Shown piece after piece: positions 33,051 through 44,445 of a stretch of 64,000 bases of DNA. The notes under the pieces are model-generated. The model did no database searches. It saw only the letters and a program-made list of their open reading frames with translations, and was not told where the DNA came from. The translations under genes were made by a program, and so were the position numbers. The stretch's first letter is position 1. Each line of letters begins with the position of its first letter. Origin of the DNA: Vandiemenella viatica. Taxonomy: Eukaryota; Arthropoda; Insecta; Orthoptera; Morabidae. The stretch is from the NCBI GenBank assembly GCA_031002005.1, contig JARYHS010013630.1, positions 238,521,539 through 238,585,538 of the forward strand, in the 5' to 3' direction.

Positions 33051-34039
33051 GACTTTATGTCTTAACCATATCTATTAAAACAGATACGTGCTTGAAAATT
33101 TCTCGGCCATGCGGTGAGAGCAAGTTGGTCGTTTTTCAATGAGCAGCTGATTCAGTGGAATGCCCCAGAAATCTTCAGCAGCATATTCGTCGGGAAAACA
33201 TATGATTACAAAACAGATAAGTGTATAAAATTCATACCTAAGATTTAGTTGGCATAATTTATTTAAATAATAGTATATTGGACGCTATTTAAATTACATG
33301 GAAACGTCGGAAAATGGAAAGACAGAGGAATTTGAATACAGGTCCTACAAAAACTGTTTAAAATTACTGTGAGCTGTATAGTAGGAAAAGGTATAGAAAT
33401 TTTAAGATGTTGTTACACGTTCTGAAACGAACAGTGTTTATTAATTTGCCATGGAGATGCGCATAAAATTAGATGCGGTGATCGAAGGAAATCCAAGATT
33501 TTCGGGCGTAAACAAATTACTGGAAATGTCTGATATGATAACTATATTATATTGAAAATATCAACATTATAAATGTAATCGTTGCTAACCTCAGTAGCAT
33601 GGTATTGAGCTGGCATGGTCCAAACCCCAGCCGTGTAGTTTTTTAGGATCCCAACATCTCCTTCACTATTGGCAAAGCTTCTGCTGGGTATGCAATCTAC
33701 GCTACGAATGGAACGGAGGGAACAAACTCACCATCCTACATATATGCGTCACTGGATTGGAAGGGATCCACACATCCTTCAGGAGTGGACCAAAAACGGT
33801 GATTTTGGTGGAAAACTAAAATCTTATGGCCGTCACTCATTACAGACAAGTATAAGTTTTCCTAGACATTTTATAAATGTAATTGCCATTAAGACTTTAA
33901 CAGACATACCCAGTTATGGTTGACGGTGAGGGCTTTTGGACGAGGTAGTAACTTTGTTTATGAACAGACAAAACTGATAATGTGTCCCAACTGAATCTAT
34001 GATATGTAATGCAATACTCCTGGATTAAAAAGTCTTTTT
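33051..34039. other. No recognisable gene
   Basis: AT-rich; a plus frame at 33669-33923 has no signature. Confidence 0.4.
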
Positions 34040-34200
34040 TCAGGCTTTACCCGACATGACGTTGAGGTCATTATAGGGGGAAAGGACTGGAGTGATTTGG
34101 GAAAACCATCGAAAACATAAATATGGATTTCCCGACGGGTATTCGAACCCGCATACTCCCGAATGCTAGGCCAGTGTGTTACCACTCACCGACCACGCTT
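34040..34200 (-). mobile_element. tRNA-headed SINE with internal deletion
   Basis: Minus orientation: the head GTGGTCGGTGAGTGGTAACA and B box GGTTCGAATACCCG are present, then GATTTCGATGGTTTTCCCAA-type body. The central block (GAATGCCGGGATGCTTCC) is missing, a deletion of about 60 bases. No clear target duplication was found. Confidence 0.75.
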
Positions 34201-34408
34201 AGTTTTAAAAATTGTTGGTATTTGACAGTTAATTCTAGAGACAAGAGATCGTAGGAAGAGTTATCGTTAATAGTAAAATCCAATAAAGTTGATGGTCAGC
34301 TAGCGGACCTGAGACCAGCATGCGACGTAGGTCGTTTTGATAACTCTATCTGTCTTCTAGCCGCCAGACTGGCCGTATGTGTGGTAATGTATTCCTCATA
34401 AAAATGAC

Positions 34409-34598
34409 TTTTTTTATCTGCTTAACGTCTTTGTAACAGCGAGATGTTTAGAGACGGGAAAGGATGGGGGGCAAGGAATGGGAAGGAATTCGACAGTGGC
34501 CTTTTGAAGGAAGCATCCCGTCATTTCCCTGGAGTGATTTGGGAAACCATGGAAAACCCAAATCTGGATGCCCGGACGGGGATTCGAACCTCTCGGTT
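34409..34598 (-). mobile_element. 5'-truncated tRNA-headed SINE with 10-bp target duplication
   Basis: The tail and body follow the family, but the copy stops at the B box (GGTTCGAATCC), so the A box is missing. TAAAAATGAC flanks both sides (34399-34408, 34599-34608). A truncated copy with intact duplication is the expected product of incomplete LINE-driven reverse transcription. Confidence 0.92.
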
Positions 34599-34608
34599 TA
34601 AAAATGAC

Positions 34609-34930
34609 GAATTTCACTCAAAGAAGTTGGCATTTGACACACAGAACATAGCTTATGATTAGCGACAAACCCATTTACTTTGAAGATGCATTTGGTTTTT
34701 CCGGAAAAAAGTTCTAGAAATTATTACAGATAGAATTAAATATTTCACCTTGCTTATTACCACTCTGTGCCACATGTGAATTATTAAATTCAGTTTAAGT
34801 AAGTAGTGTCGCCTTGGTAAAATCTAACAAATAAGTAACTGAATTGAGCAACGGAAGTAAGTTTCGAAAAAATCATCAACTCTAGATTCAACAACATAAA
34901 TGACAAAAATTAATCTTTATTGTACCAAAT
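34609..34930. other. No recognisable gene
   Basis: AT-rich; nothing identified. Confidence 0.4.
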
Positions 34931-34937
34931 CAGTTTC

Positions 34938-35197
34938 TTAAAGCCCAGCAGCACCAAAGCAATTCGTAGCATGGGAAGAAACGTGAGCGTTATTTGTAAC
35001 GGTCATCAGTATTGCGAAGCAGTGACGTAGATGCCATAAACAGGAAAACAGCGACACAAGTGGTTTAAAAGCTTCCTCAGCATCTTCGACAGAACAGGAA
35101 GTGAGGTTAATGCCATCGTCCACATATTCAACCAAGTCAGAGAAGGCTGTCAGCATTCCGAACACAAAGGCGACTCCTCCCAGCTTTGTTTAGACCA
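34938..35197 (-). other. Open frame followed by AATAAA, unidentified
   Basis: On the minus strand about 86 codons are open, reading GGVAFVFGMLTAFSDLVEYV, then hydrophobic and acidic stretches (EDAEEAFKPLVSLFSCLW), ending CFGAAGL. An AATAAA follows about 20 bases past the stop (near 34917). The alternation of hydrophobic helices and an acidic loop loosely recalls the first membrane helices of insect chemoreceptors (7tm_6), but the frame then stops, so at best it is a fragment. Upstream, a second frame (PTEKRLQLEVFSYVICVSIV, about 35325) could be its shifted continuation. Low confidence in any function. Confidence 0.25.
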
Positions 35198-36755
35198 ATT
35201 CCAGGAAACAGCAAGACGGGGAGATGTTGCCAAATTCTGGGGAATATTCTGCTCCCGTGCCAGAAAAACAATGGAAACACAGATAACGTAAGAAAAAACT
35301 TCTAGTTGAAGTCTCTTTTCCGTTGGTTCAATTAAAAAATATTGTGGAAAATCTACTTAATTATTCTTAATCACGACAATCAATGCCCAACGATGTTGGA
35401 AAATCATAACTGAAATTTGCATTAATTAATTATTACAAATCACATCAGATTTCCATAACTGTACATGCATGCTTTGTTGTCAAAATATTGAAAAAATTCA
35501 GAACATGCAAAATGCTAGGATCTGTTGGATTTTTAAAATCCATTACATCTTTTCTTTTATGACGTACACCTAAATAAATGCATTTGGCGTTTTTGGACGG
35601 TGAGTTGTCAGACCGCTAGATGACTAAATAGTTTCAATTCACCACACGATTAACATTACTAGTCGCTGAGTCTCGGAGCCCGTAAAATTGCATAGTTTCA
35701 CAGGAATTTAAAAACAGGATCTCAGTTTTCTAAGCAAGTGCGTACCTTAACTACTTTGCTACCAGAGCATTCATCAAAGGATTTCTATAAGTAGGAAGTT
35801 AGCATAATTCAATAAAGTAGCTGTTTCTAACAGTTTAAACCCTGAACATCACATACCTTTCTCAGGGTTACAAAAGAGGTTACAAAAGATGTTACAAAAG
35901 GAGTAGTAAAAAGTTGATGGATTTCAGTGTTTAAATATTACAAATTAATAAACTAACTTTTTTCAGTTCCACTTTTTATGTTTCTACCATTTTAAACTTG
36001 GGAATAGCTTACGCCAAAAGTTTAAAAAAAATGGTTTTTCTGACTACACCCATAACGTTTTTTTCATTTTCTTTCAGGATCCTGTCAAATATTCAGTTCG
36101 TCGGAGTCTCGTTTTTTATGTCTTCCGTTACGCAGCAAATTTCTTCCTATCATAATCTCAATCTTGCATATTCGTGACAAGAAGGTTTTTTTTCTTCTTG
36201 CTACAAGAAGTCATCAATTATTTTTAGAATAATTTTTATTATTTTGATACCCGAAATTCAGAGCTATCATTATTCAATAAGTTATCTTTCATACTTTATT
36301 TTATCGCCTAACGTTCTTACGCTGTTTGTTCTCCTCAGAGCATTCTAATTGATTGAGATACCCATGCAGCCACATTTCATAGGTTCAGTATATTCATCAT
36401 GAATTCGTAAATTTCATTCTATACAGTAACTGCAGTCACAAGATTGTGCATAAAACTATATATTTCCGTCGTCCTTACTCTTAGTTTTAGTCAATGCCAT
36501 CATTAAAAGGTTTGTATCTTATTGAATACAACATGAAGAATATTATTTCTTGCTTTTGCCTCTTGGCAACATTTTCCATTATAAATTCATCCAGGATGAT
36601 GATATTCACTTAAATTATAACATGAATTAATCAAGAAGCACGTACGAATCGCTTTTTGTTTTTATAGCTAAACTGTTTCGGAGGCATTTCTATATCAAAC
36701 ATGACTGCTCCCTGCCCTAGGATCCATGTTATCCATCAATATTTCATGAAAAAGT
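35198..36755. other. No recognisable gene; short minisatellite at 35866-35902
   Basis: A 12-13-base unit GGTTACAAAAGA occurs three times (35866-35902). The rest is AT-rich with nothing identified. Confidence 0.5.
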
Positions 36756-39489
36756 TTGAAGACAAAATTTGGATTTCTGGTCTGGGAACACAGGTTAATT
36801 AGCACACAAGCTGTTAATGGAGTCGGTGTAGGATTTGTAATGAACAAGAAAGTAGGGAAACGGGTGAGTTATTATGAACAGTTTAGTGACAGGATTATTT
36901 TGATGACGTTAGAAACTAAGCCCGTCCCAACCACATTAGTACAAGTGTATATGCCAACGTCACAGGAAGATGACGAAGAAATAGAAAAAATATACGCTGA
37001 AATTGAAGAATTAATCCAATATGTGAAGGGGGAGAAAATCTAATAATCATGGGTGATTGGAATGCAATAATGGGAGAAGGAAAAGCGAGGAATACTGTAG
37101 GAAGTTTTGGTCTAGGAGAAAGAAATGAGCGAGGAAGCAGGTTACTAGAATTTTGTGGAAGATATAAACTAGTAGTGGCAAACACACTGTTTAAGAACCA
37201 TGCAAGAAGAATATACACCTGGAACGTCCTGGGGATACAGGCAGATATCAGCTAGATTATATCATGGTCAAACAGAGATTCAGGAATCAAGTTCTAGACT
37301 GTAAAGCGTACCCAGGAGCAGACATAGACTCTGACCATAATTTGATAATAATGAAGTGCATACTGAGATTTAAGCGAATAAGAAAGCAGTATAAGCAGAA
37401 CAGACTGGAAGTGAATAAACTGAAACAATCTAACAAGAGAGAAAAATTTGCAGAAATGGTAGACTTAGGTCTAAGAAGTAACTCTGAAAGGAGCTCAACC
37501 GAGGACGAATGGAATGCCTTAAAGACAGAAATAATGAAAGCTGGTAAAGAAACATTAGGCTTTAGAGAACAAGCTGCCCGAAAACCTTGGATCACAGAAG
37601 AAATTTTGCAGCTGATGGATCAGAGGAGAAGGTACAAAAATGCTCAGGATGAAGCAGGAAGAGAGCAGTACAGGCAATTTAGAAATCAAATAAATAGGAA
37701 ATGCAAAATAGCAAAAGAAAAATGGTCACAAGAAAAGTGTGAAGAAAGAGGAAAAAAAATGGTCGTAGGTAAAGTAGATGTTGCATATAGAAAGATCACA
37801 CAGAATTTTGGAGAAATGAAGAAAAGAGGTATGAACATTAAAGCTGCCGATGGGAAACCTCTTTTAAGCTCAGAAGATAGAGCTAACCGATGGAAAGAAT
37901 ACATTGAGAAACTGTATGTTGGGGACGAATTGAACAATAGTATAATGGAAAAGGAAGGTGATGTCGACATTGATGACTTAGGAGATCCTGTTTTGAGGAC
38001 AGAATTTAATAAAGCTCTGAATGACTTGAAAGCAAATAAGGCAGTTGGAACTGATGAGATCCCTGCAGAACTTCTTAAATCCCTAGGAGAGGAAGAAATC
38101 GAAAGACTATTCAAGCTGATATCAAAAAGTTATGAGACAGGAGAAATTCCAACTGATTTTAATAAAATATCATCTTCACACTTCCAAAGAAAGTACAAGC
38201 CGACAAATGTGAGAATTATCGCACCATTAGCCTAACAACACGTGTTTCAAAATTACTGACCAGAATAATGTACAGAAGGATGGAAAGGGTAGTAGAAGAG
38301 ATATTAGGTGAAGATCAGTTTGGGTTTCGAAAAAATCGCGGTACAAGGGAAGCAATTCTGTCTTTAAGATTAATACTTGAAGGGAGGATCAAGAAAAACA
38401 AAGATACTTTTATGGCATTTGTTGATTTAGAAAAAGCTTTTGATAATGTTAGGTGGGACAAGATGTTCAAAATTTTAAAGATGACAGGTCTAAAGTATCG
38501 AGATAGAAGAATACTTAATAAACTATATAAGAATCAAGTGGCTATAATAAAAGTAGAGAATCACGAGAGACATGCATCAGTTAAAAAGGGTGTGAGACAA
38601 GGTTGTAGTCTATCCCCGTTAATATGTAGAAGAAGCAATGAAGAAAGTCAAAGAAAAATTTCCATGTGGCATAAGTTTTCAGGGAGAAAAAATCAGTATG
38701 CTACGATTAGCTGATGACATTGCCTTGTTAGCAGAAAGGGCTGAGGACAATGAGAAATTACTGAATGGCATGAACAAAGTACTGAAGGATGATTTTGGTT
38801 TGAATATAAAACAAAGCAAGACAAAAGTTATGAAATGTAGTAGAAATGATATCAATACTAGTAGATTAAATAGCTAAATAGGATCGAATACAATAGGAGA
38901 AGTAAGTGAATTCTGTTACTCGGGAAGCAAAATTACAACCGATGGCCGAAGCAGGAATGATGCTAAAAGCAGAATAGCACTAGCAAAAAGAGCCTTCATG
39001 AAAAAGAGAATCCTTTTAGTTTCAAATATTGATCTAGGAATTAGAAAGAACTTTTTTAACTCTTTGTGTCGAGCACAGCACTTTATGGTAGCGAAACATG
39101 GACTTTAGGAATACCGGAAATGAAGAAATTTGAAGCATTTGAAATGTGGTGCTACAGAAGAATGCTGAAAATTAAGTGGACAGACAAAGTAAGAAATGAA
39201 CGAGTTTTGGAAATGATGGGTGAGAAAATAAGTTTATGGAAGAAGCTTACAGAAAGAAGAGACAAGCTGGTAGGTCATATTTTGAGACATGCTGGATTGG
39301 TTAATTTGTTAGTGGAGGGAAAAGTCGAAGGTAAGAATTGTAGAGGAAGACAGAGATTAGAATATATGAAGCAGATAATTGAGGACGTGGGCTGTAAGGG
39401 TTATGTAGAAATGAAGAGGTTAGCACATGATAGGAAGGGATGGAGGATTGCATGAAACCATTCGAAAGACTGACGACAGCAAAAAAAAA
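36756..39489 (+). pseudogene. Near-complete LINE ORF (endonuclease-RT), RTE/BovB-like, dead
   Basis: The order is that of an APE-type LINE. Endonuclease part: SDRIILMTLE, VQVYMPT, MGDWNAIMG and IDSDHNLIIM (the SDH catalytic box). A linker rich in Lys/Glu follows (NRWKEYIEKL). RT motifs: EDQFGFRKNRGTREAI, AFVDLEKAFDNVRWDKM (motif A Asp), KKGVRQGCSLSP (motif B), LADDIALLAE (motif C, LADD in place of YADD). The C-terminal tail reads ALYGSETWTL, EMWCYRRMLKIKWTDKV, GHILRHAGL, GRQRLEYMKQI, AHDRKGWR. I infer RTE/BovB affinity from the tail. At least five frame breaks and stops (near 37043, 37255, 38236, 38700, 38877) kill it, and the 5' end is truncated before the first endonuclease motif. It ends in a 9-A tail. 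A second fragment is at 19386-19722. Confidence 0.88.
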
Positions 39490-40007
39490 GTGCAAATCTT
39501 CCTAAAAAACAAAATTCTTCGTTCCATATATTGTTTGATGTCAATTATACCGCAGTTGTTCTTAAATAACCGTTTCTTTTTCAGTTGATTTTCCTTATAG
39601 TGTGTGGAATCATGAGTGGTTGTAAATATTTACATAATATTATAGTGGGAAGGTTACATGAAGCTGCATATACACTAGGCCAACCAAGGCCATCGAACGA
39701 CAATTAGTATAATGGGATAAACGTTGACCGGAAATCCACTGGCGTTCGATCTCTCGTCATCAAACCGAGGGTTTGGCGCCAAGGATTTACTCGTCGAAGT
39801 TGCTAGCATTTTATATTGTAAATCAATAACTGATGTTTTAATTACAATTTAACCAGCCGATATTATGAGGGAACAAGAGGAATATTAGTTGTCGCATGTG
39901 TAACAATTATTTTCCTGCAAGGAGCTTATCAGAAAAAGGATAAAAAATTACGCTGATTAATTTTCTCTCTTTTGAAAATTAGGAAGGAGTGTGATTGCGA
40001 AAATATG
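39490..40007. other. No recognisable gene
   Basis: Nothing identified. Confidence 0.4.
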
Positions 40008-40016
40008 TCAACAGAG

Positions 40017-40262
40017 ATCGAGCGTGGTGGGTGAGCGGTTAATGCTCTGGCCTCGCATTCGGGAGGACGGCGGTTCGAATCCCTGTCCGGGCATCCTGAT
40101 TTGGGTTTTCCATAATTTTCCCAAATCACTCCAGCCGAATATTAGGACGCTTCCTTCAAAAGGCCATAGCCCAATTTACTCCATTTCCTTGTTTACAGTC
40201 CTTTTCCGCCTATAATGACCGCGACGTCGACGAGGCGTAAAGCCATAAGTAAAAAAAAAAAA
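40017..40262 (+). mobile_element. tRNA-headed SINE with target duplication
   Basis: The head GTGGTGGGTGAGCGGTTAAT, B box GGTTCGAATCC, and 3' end GACGAGGCGTAAAGCCATAA plus A tail are all present. The flanks TCAACAGAG (40008-40016) and TCAACAAAG (40263-40271) differ at one base. Confidence 0.9.
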
Positions 40263-40271
40263 TCAACAAAG

Positions 40272-41102
40272 GTACTATTTTCTATTATAAAAGGAAGGGA
40301 TTCAAGGGTCATCCGAACGCCAACCCAACGCCATTTAGATGATGGATAATCTATCTGGTAAAAGTCTCGTGTGAATAGTGGCTTCCCGCAGGGAACTTAA
40401 TCGTGATTAATTATTGGTGAGCGGTTTTTCTTCCTCATCCCTGCCGACCGCAGACACCCGAAATTCGGCAACAGCGATTCGGCCAGTAATAGCGTAAAAC
40501 AGAAATCCACTCACCTTTTAACTGTAGCGTAGATTCGAGCGCGATACATGCTGCTATTTTCAGCAAGATCTCCACACGTAATGCGCTAAACCTGAGCCAT
40601 AAAAACTCTTCACTCGTAAGCTTATGTCCTTATTAGAATCTTCTTGAACCTGGAGTAGCTCGCCGCGATTAAAATATAAAGCTGAACTCACTTAATGTTT
40701 AGGCAAGCGATCATAACCGTCGCTAATCGTGAGCGTAACAATAGATCACTCATAAAAGAAAAAAGGAAGATACACATATATAATTTCCTTGGAAACAAAG
40801 CTCGCAATTTTCGCTCAGGTCAGAGGAAATCCAAATTACCCCAACTGACCTGTAATCCCGATGCCCGCGGCCGACGAAAATAGAAACAAAAAATCGCTCA
40901 ACCTTCATTCTTTTGATGCTACCGCCAGTAGTCCGAATCTCAACCGAGGCCAACCGCTTCGGGTGGCTCCGATTTTCCACACACTAAGCAAACCTCTGCA
41001 ACTAAGGTGTTGGTCGCTATTCTTTGGCTGTGATTTGCTTAGTGGGTACGCGCCTTTACATAACTACACTCTACTTACAAAATGGCTACCGGGTTAGTCT
41101 GG
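40272..41102. promoter_or_regulatory. GC-richer unique patch with divergent donor-like sites
   Basis: A minus-strand donor GTTAAAAG|GTGAGTGG ends at 40515 and a plus-strand donor GTCTGG|GTAAGA ends at 41102, so transcripts could leave in both directions. On the plus side ATGGCTACCGGG (41082) has a favourable context and would give only seven codons before the donor. A TATAAA lies at 40675 without a matching initiator. It could be a bidirectional promoter region with 5' exons, or chance. Confidence 0.25.
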
Positions 41103-41916
41103 GTAAGAAATAGTACTTTCTATTGCCCATTCACTGATATAGATTGTAATTCTGACTTTTCCTAAGGATTCGGTACATATATCGGAGTTAGCTTTCTTCT
41201 GCTGCTATATTAAATTGATTACCACAAAGACGTGATACTTCTCGTAATTGCGTAGAATCCTAAGTAAAATTTAAAGGAAAGTTCTTTCATCACTCCAGGA
41301 AACTTTTTGTATTTATTTATTTATTTTTCTAGTAGCTTGCTTCGTTTATTATTTCGCTGTGGAGAATCAGACAAGTGCACGTAAAAGGATATCTGAGATG
41401 TTAGAGACTATACAGCGTCACAGGAGATGACTTTTATGATAACGGCTAAAGTATGTTCTGAACGAGAACACTAATTATTTTTGGAGCATTCCCATCAGAA
41501 CTGTTTAAAGGACAGACTGAACCACCGCATCGAATTAAGTCGATCATAAGCTAGAAATCTGACACGTACGAAATAGAAAATCCTCGACCATTGTAAGTAA
41601 GTCCTTATCCCCAACTTGACAGAGTAAATCCAGTATAATTCTTTCATTACTCTTTACACATTGTTTTCAAAGCAACACGATCCAATTATTATTTCTCTGT
41701 GGAGTCCCTACATGTGTAATTTACGATTGTTAAAACTTGCGATGAAGTCACGGATTCTAAGATTTCAATGGAAGACGACTGAAAGGACATAAATTTTCTC
41801 TTGGAAGTCTCTTTGCAATTGTTCTTCTTGTAGTAGCTCCTTGCGAAAAGAGGGGAGGAAAAGGAGAAAACTTTCTATTTCTTTTTATTCTTTAAAAAAA
41901 GAAAAGCCCTGTGCTA
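41103..41916. other. No recognisable gene
   Basis: Nothing identified. Confidence 0.4.
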
Positions 41917-42900
41917 CTTATTTATTTGGTTTTCGGCAGTCGTACAGACTGAAGCGTATTTAAATTTAATGTTAACACATGGAATCCCCAGTCAAGTACC
42001 AAGCAATGTCTCGTCTTACAATTGCCAAAAATAAAACAAACAAATATAAACCACTATTAACTTAATGAATGTCAGCAAACAAATTCAACATAATTAAATT
42101 CTCATTTGGACGAAAAACGCTTCACATTGGTTTAATTTTCAGTTTCCCTTTAAAACAATCTGGAATGATTTTTAATAACATTCTATTAATCAAATACAAT
42201 GCTTACATGTATCATATTAGAATGCAACTTTGCTGGGCGCCAGGGTAAATTTACTTCACCCACCAAATGTGCACACAAAGTTTGTCTATCCTGCCGGGAT
42301 ACAATTGAAAGTTATCTAGCGACTTTAAAAAGTCACTAGTTCAATTTATTGTCGGAGACGAGAACTCTTAACCATTCAAAATTTCTTTAGACCGGACCAT
42401 AACAGGGCTGATCTCAATGACCGGTGTGTAATCACCGTTACAGCGCAGGACGCTGCTCGGCGGCGTAACTGTTATAGCGCATTAGCTGTAACGGTAAAGT
42501 GCAGAGTACCAAGCCACTCTAATTCTGTACGTACTGCCAAGTTTCGTACAGAGTGACTCCAAAGTTAACTCACTGCAGATCCAGTCTGAAGTCTGCCGAC
42601 ATGAAGTCAGTATACGACCTCCAACCCTGAGGGTTCGACACTAAACAACTTGCAGAAATCACCCAGAATGTCTCCCCTGCGTTGCTCATGGTAGGCAACC
42701 CCTCGTGCAAGAAGTGTTTCCAACATGCAGGGAAAAATTCGTAGAAATTAGAATTGTGCGGAGAATTATCCGCCATTGATTGGCTCCGCTGTAAGTTCCT
42801 CCTTCTCAAAGATTAAAACGATTAATCAGATTTATTTTTAGCGTTTCGTGTGAGCTCGTACTGCCTCGTGAAATTTCGCTTCGTTTGTCCTTCAGAATGT
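41917..42900 (+). repeat. Unclassified dispersed repeat, copy 2
   Basis: Diverged direct copy of 24200-25090; see that entry. This copy carries additional sequence around 42430-42760 that I could not align. Confidence 0.55.
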
Positions 42901-43162
42901 CCGAGTCTGCGAAATGTCGTTCACCCTAGCTTGGAGATATCTTAAAGCTGGCGGTCTTCGGCCTCAATGATCTCGTTAGGTCCACTAGAGAAAGCAGATT
43001 TTCTCTGTTCCTGACACGGGTGTCGTCCGCCGGCTCTGCGCCTCTACCTGATGGAATATATTCAATATTAAAGTAAAATATAATTGTTAAAAGATATTTA
43101 GACGTAGCCTTTGGACTGTCGAAGCTGTGTTGGCCACACATGGTGGACAGCCGAGCTGGCAG

Positions 43163-43352
43163 GCGCGCTGGAGTGCACGGTCAGTTGGGATAAATAGCCC
43201 GTATAGGAAGGCGCACTACAGATAGGGTCAGATGCAGATCACGGTCAGTTGGGATAAATTGCCCGTATAGGAAGGCGCGCTACAGATAGGGTCAGATGCA
43301 GAGCACGGTCATTTGGGATAAATTGCCCTTATAGGAAGGCGCGCTGCCGTCA
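43163..43352 (+). repeat. 64-bp minisatellite, about three units
   Basis: CACGGTCAGTTGGGATAAAT starts units at 43176, 43240 and 43304, exactly 64 bases apart. Each unit continues GCCCGTATAGGAAGGCGCGC and GATAGGGTCAGATGCAGA. The first two full units differ at a handful of positions; the third decays at its 3' end. Confidence 0.93.
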
Positions 43353-44026
43353 GGGTCATATGGTATATGAGTATCGTGTAAGCAAGAGTCGGTGTCACCC
43401 ACTGGTTTTGTTTACTACCACACTGGTCGAGCAGACGTGTTGCTGCTCATGGGCAAATAAGATTTAGCCAAGTGTCACTCACGAGGTTTTCTGTTGTCAA
43501 CTAGTATACAGGACCATGGGGACCACAGGGGGGTGTCAGTACCATCAAGTTGCTACGTAACGCTGTACAGTTTGCATCGCTGTGCAGCTGCGTATTGTTG
43601 CTGCTGTAGTTGACCAGAGGATCTGACTTGGTGAAACAGTAACTTCCTCCCCGCACCTAGCGTAACATAACATCCTTTTTCAAGCTGTCTGTAGACTAGT
43701 TTGAATGCATTAAGCTCCAAGGTACTGGAAATGGCTTTTGTCATTTCTAGCGTTAGTTTTACCTGCCTACTTCCATCAAAAATCCTTTTGGGTAAGCAGC
43801 TCCTAGCCTCAAGTATCGAACCCATGACCTCAATATTTCAGATTGTGGCCAAAAGTTAAGTGGCTTCCAATATGGGATAGGACACTAGGAGTTCCATAAA
43901 TGCCCAGCTGCAAACAGTGGGGAGCCTTGAAATAACTAATTGTATTACTATTATTCTGAGCAGTAATTTGGGGGAACAGATTCTATAAGCTCTGTTTACC
44001 AGGATTGAATTTTTCGACGAGTCATG
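43353..44026. other. No recognisable gene
   Basis: A minus frame at 43553-43825 lacks any family signature. Confidence 0.4.
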
Positions 44027-44029
44027 TTA

Positions 44030-44442
44030 GGGGGCATCCATTACGTGAGGTGAAATAAGGGGGGGGGGGGGGGGTTCGGCGAAAACTTACCAAGGGAAAG
44101 GGCGGGGGGGGGGGGGGGTCAACGGTAATCTCACGTGAGGTTTCGAAATTCTTGTTGGACTGTAGAGCTAAAAAAAAGGTCTACAAATGAGGCGAAAGTC
44201 GATTTTAGGAGTGTATATCGTCGACAAGTGGGGATGTAACCGCCTTTGGAGGGCGAGACTTAAAAAAAGGTCTCAAAAAAGTTGCGATGGCGATTTCTAT
44301 GGGGGGAGGGGGGGTGTTTCACGGACGAGATCTCAGCAGAGAGGGGTGGGGGGGTCAGACCAGATCTCACGAAGTCCAACCAGAAAAAGGGGGGGGAGTC
44401 CGGAAATCCGGAAAAACACCTCACGTAATTTATGGGTGCCCC
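44030..44442. mobile_element. 413-bp MITE with TTA duplication and long G runs
   Basis: The left end GGGGGCATCCATTACGTGAG and the right end (reverse complement) GGGGCACCCATAAATTACGT pair as terminal inverted repeats and share ACGTGAGGTG. Both sides are flanked by TTA (44027-44029, 44443-44445), consistent with a TWA target (PIF/Harbinger type). Runs of 16 G (44059-44074) and 15 G (44104-44118) lie inside. An open frame through it (44187-44618) is not a gene. Confidence 0.7.
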
Positions 44443-44445
44443 TTA

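Noticed and set aside
41082..41102. ATGGCTACCGGG start joined to exon 45405
   Set aside because: Joining the seven codons to 45405 in phase leads to a stop and is out of frame with the signal peptide.
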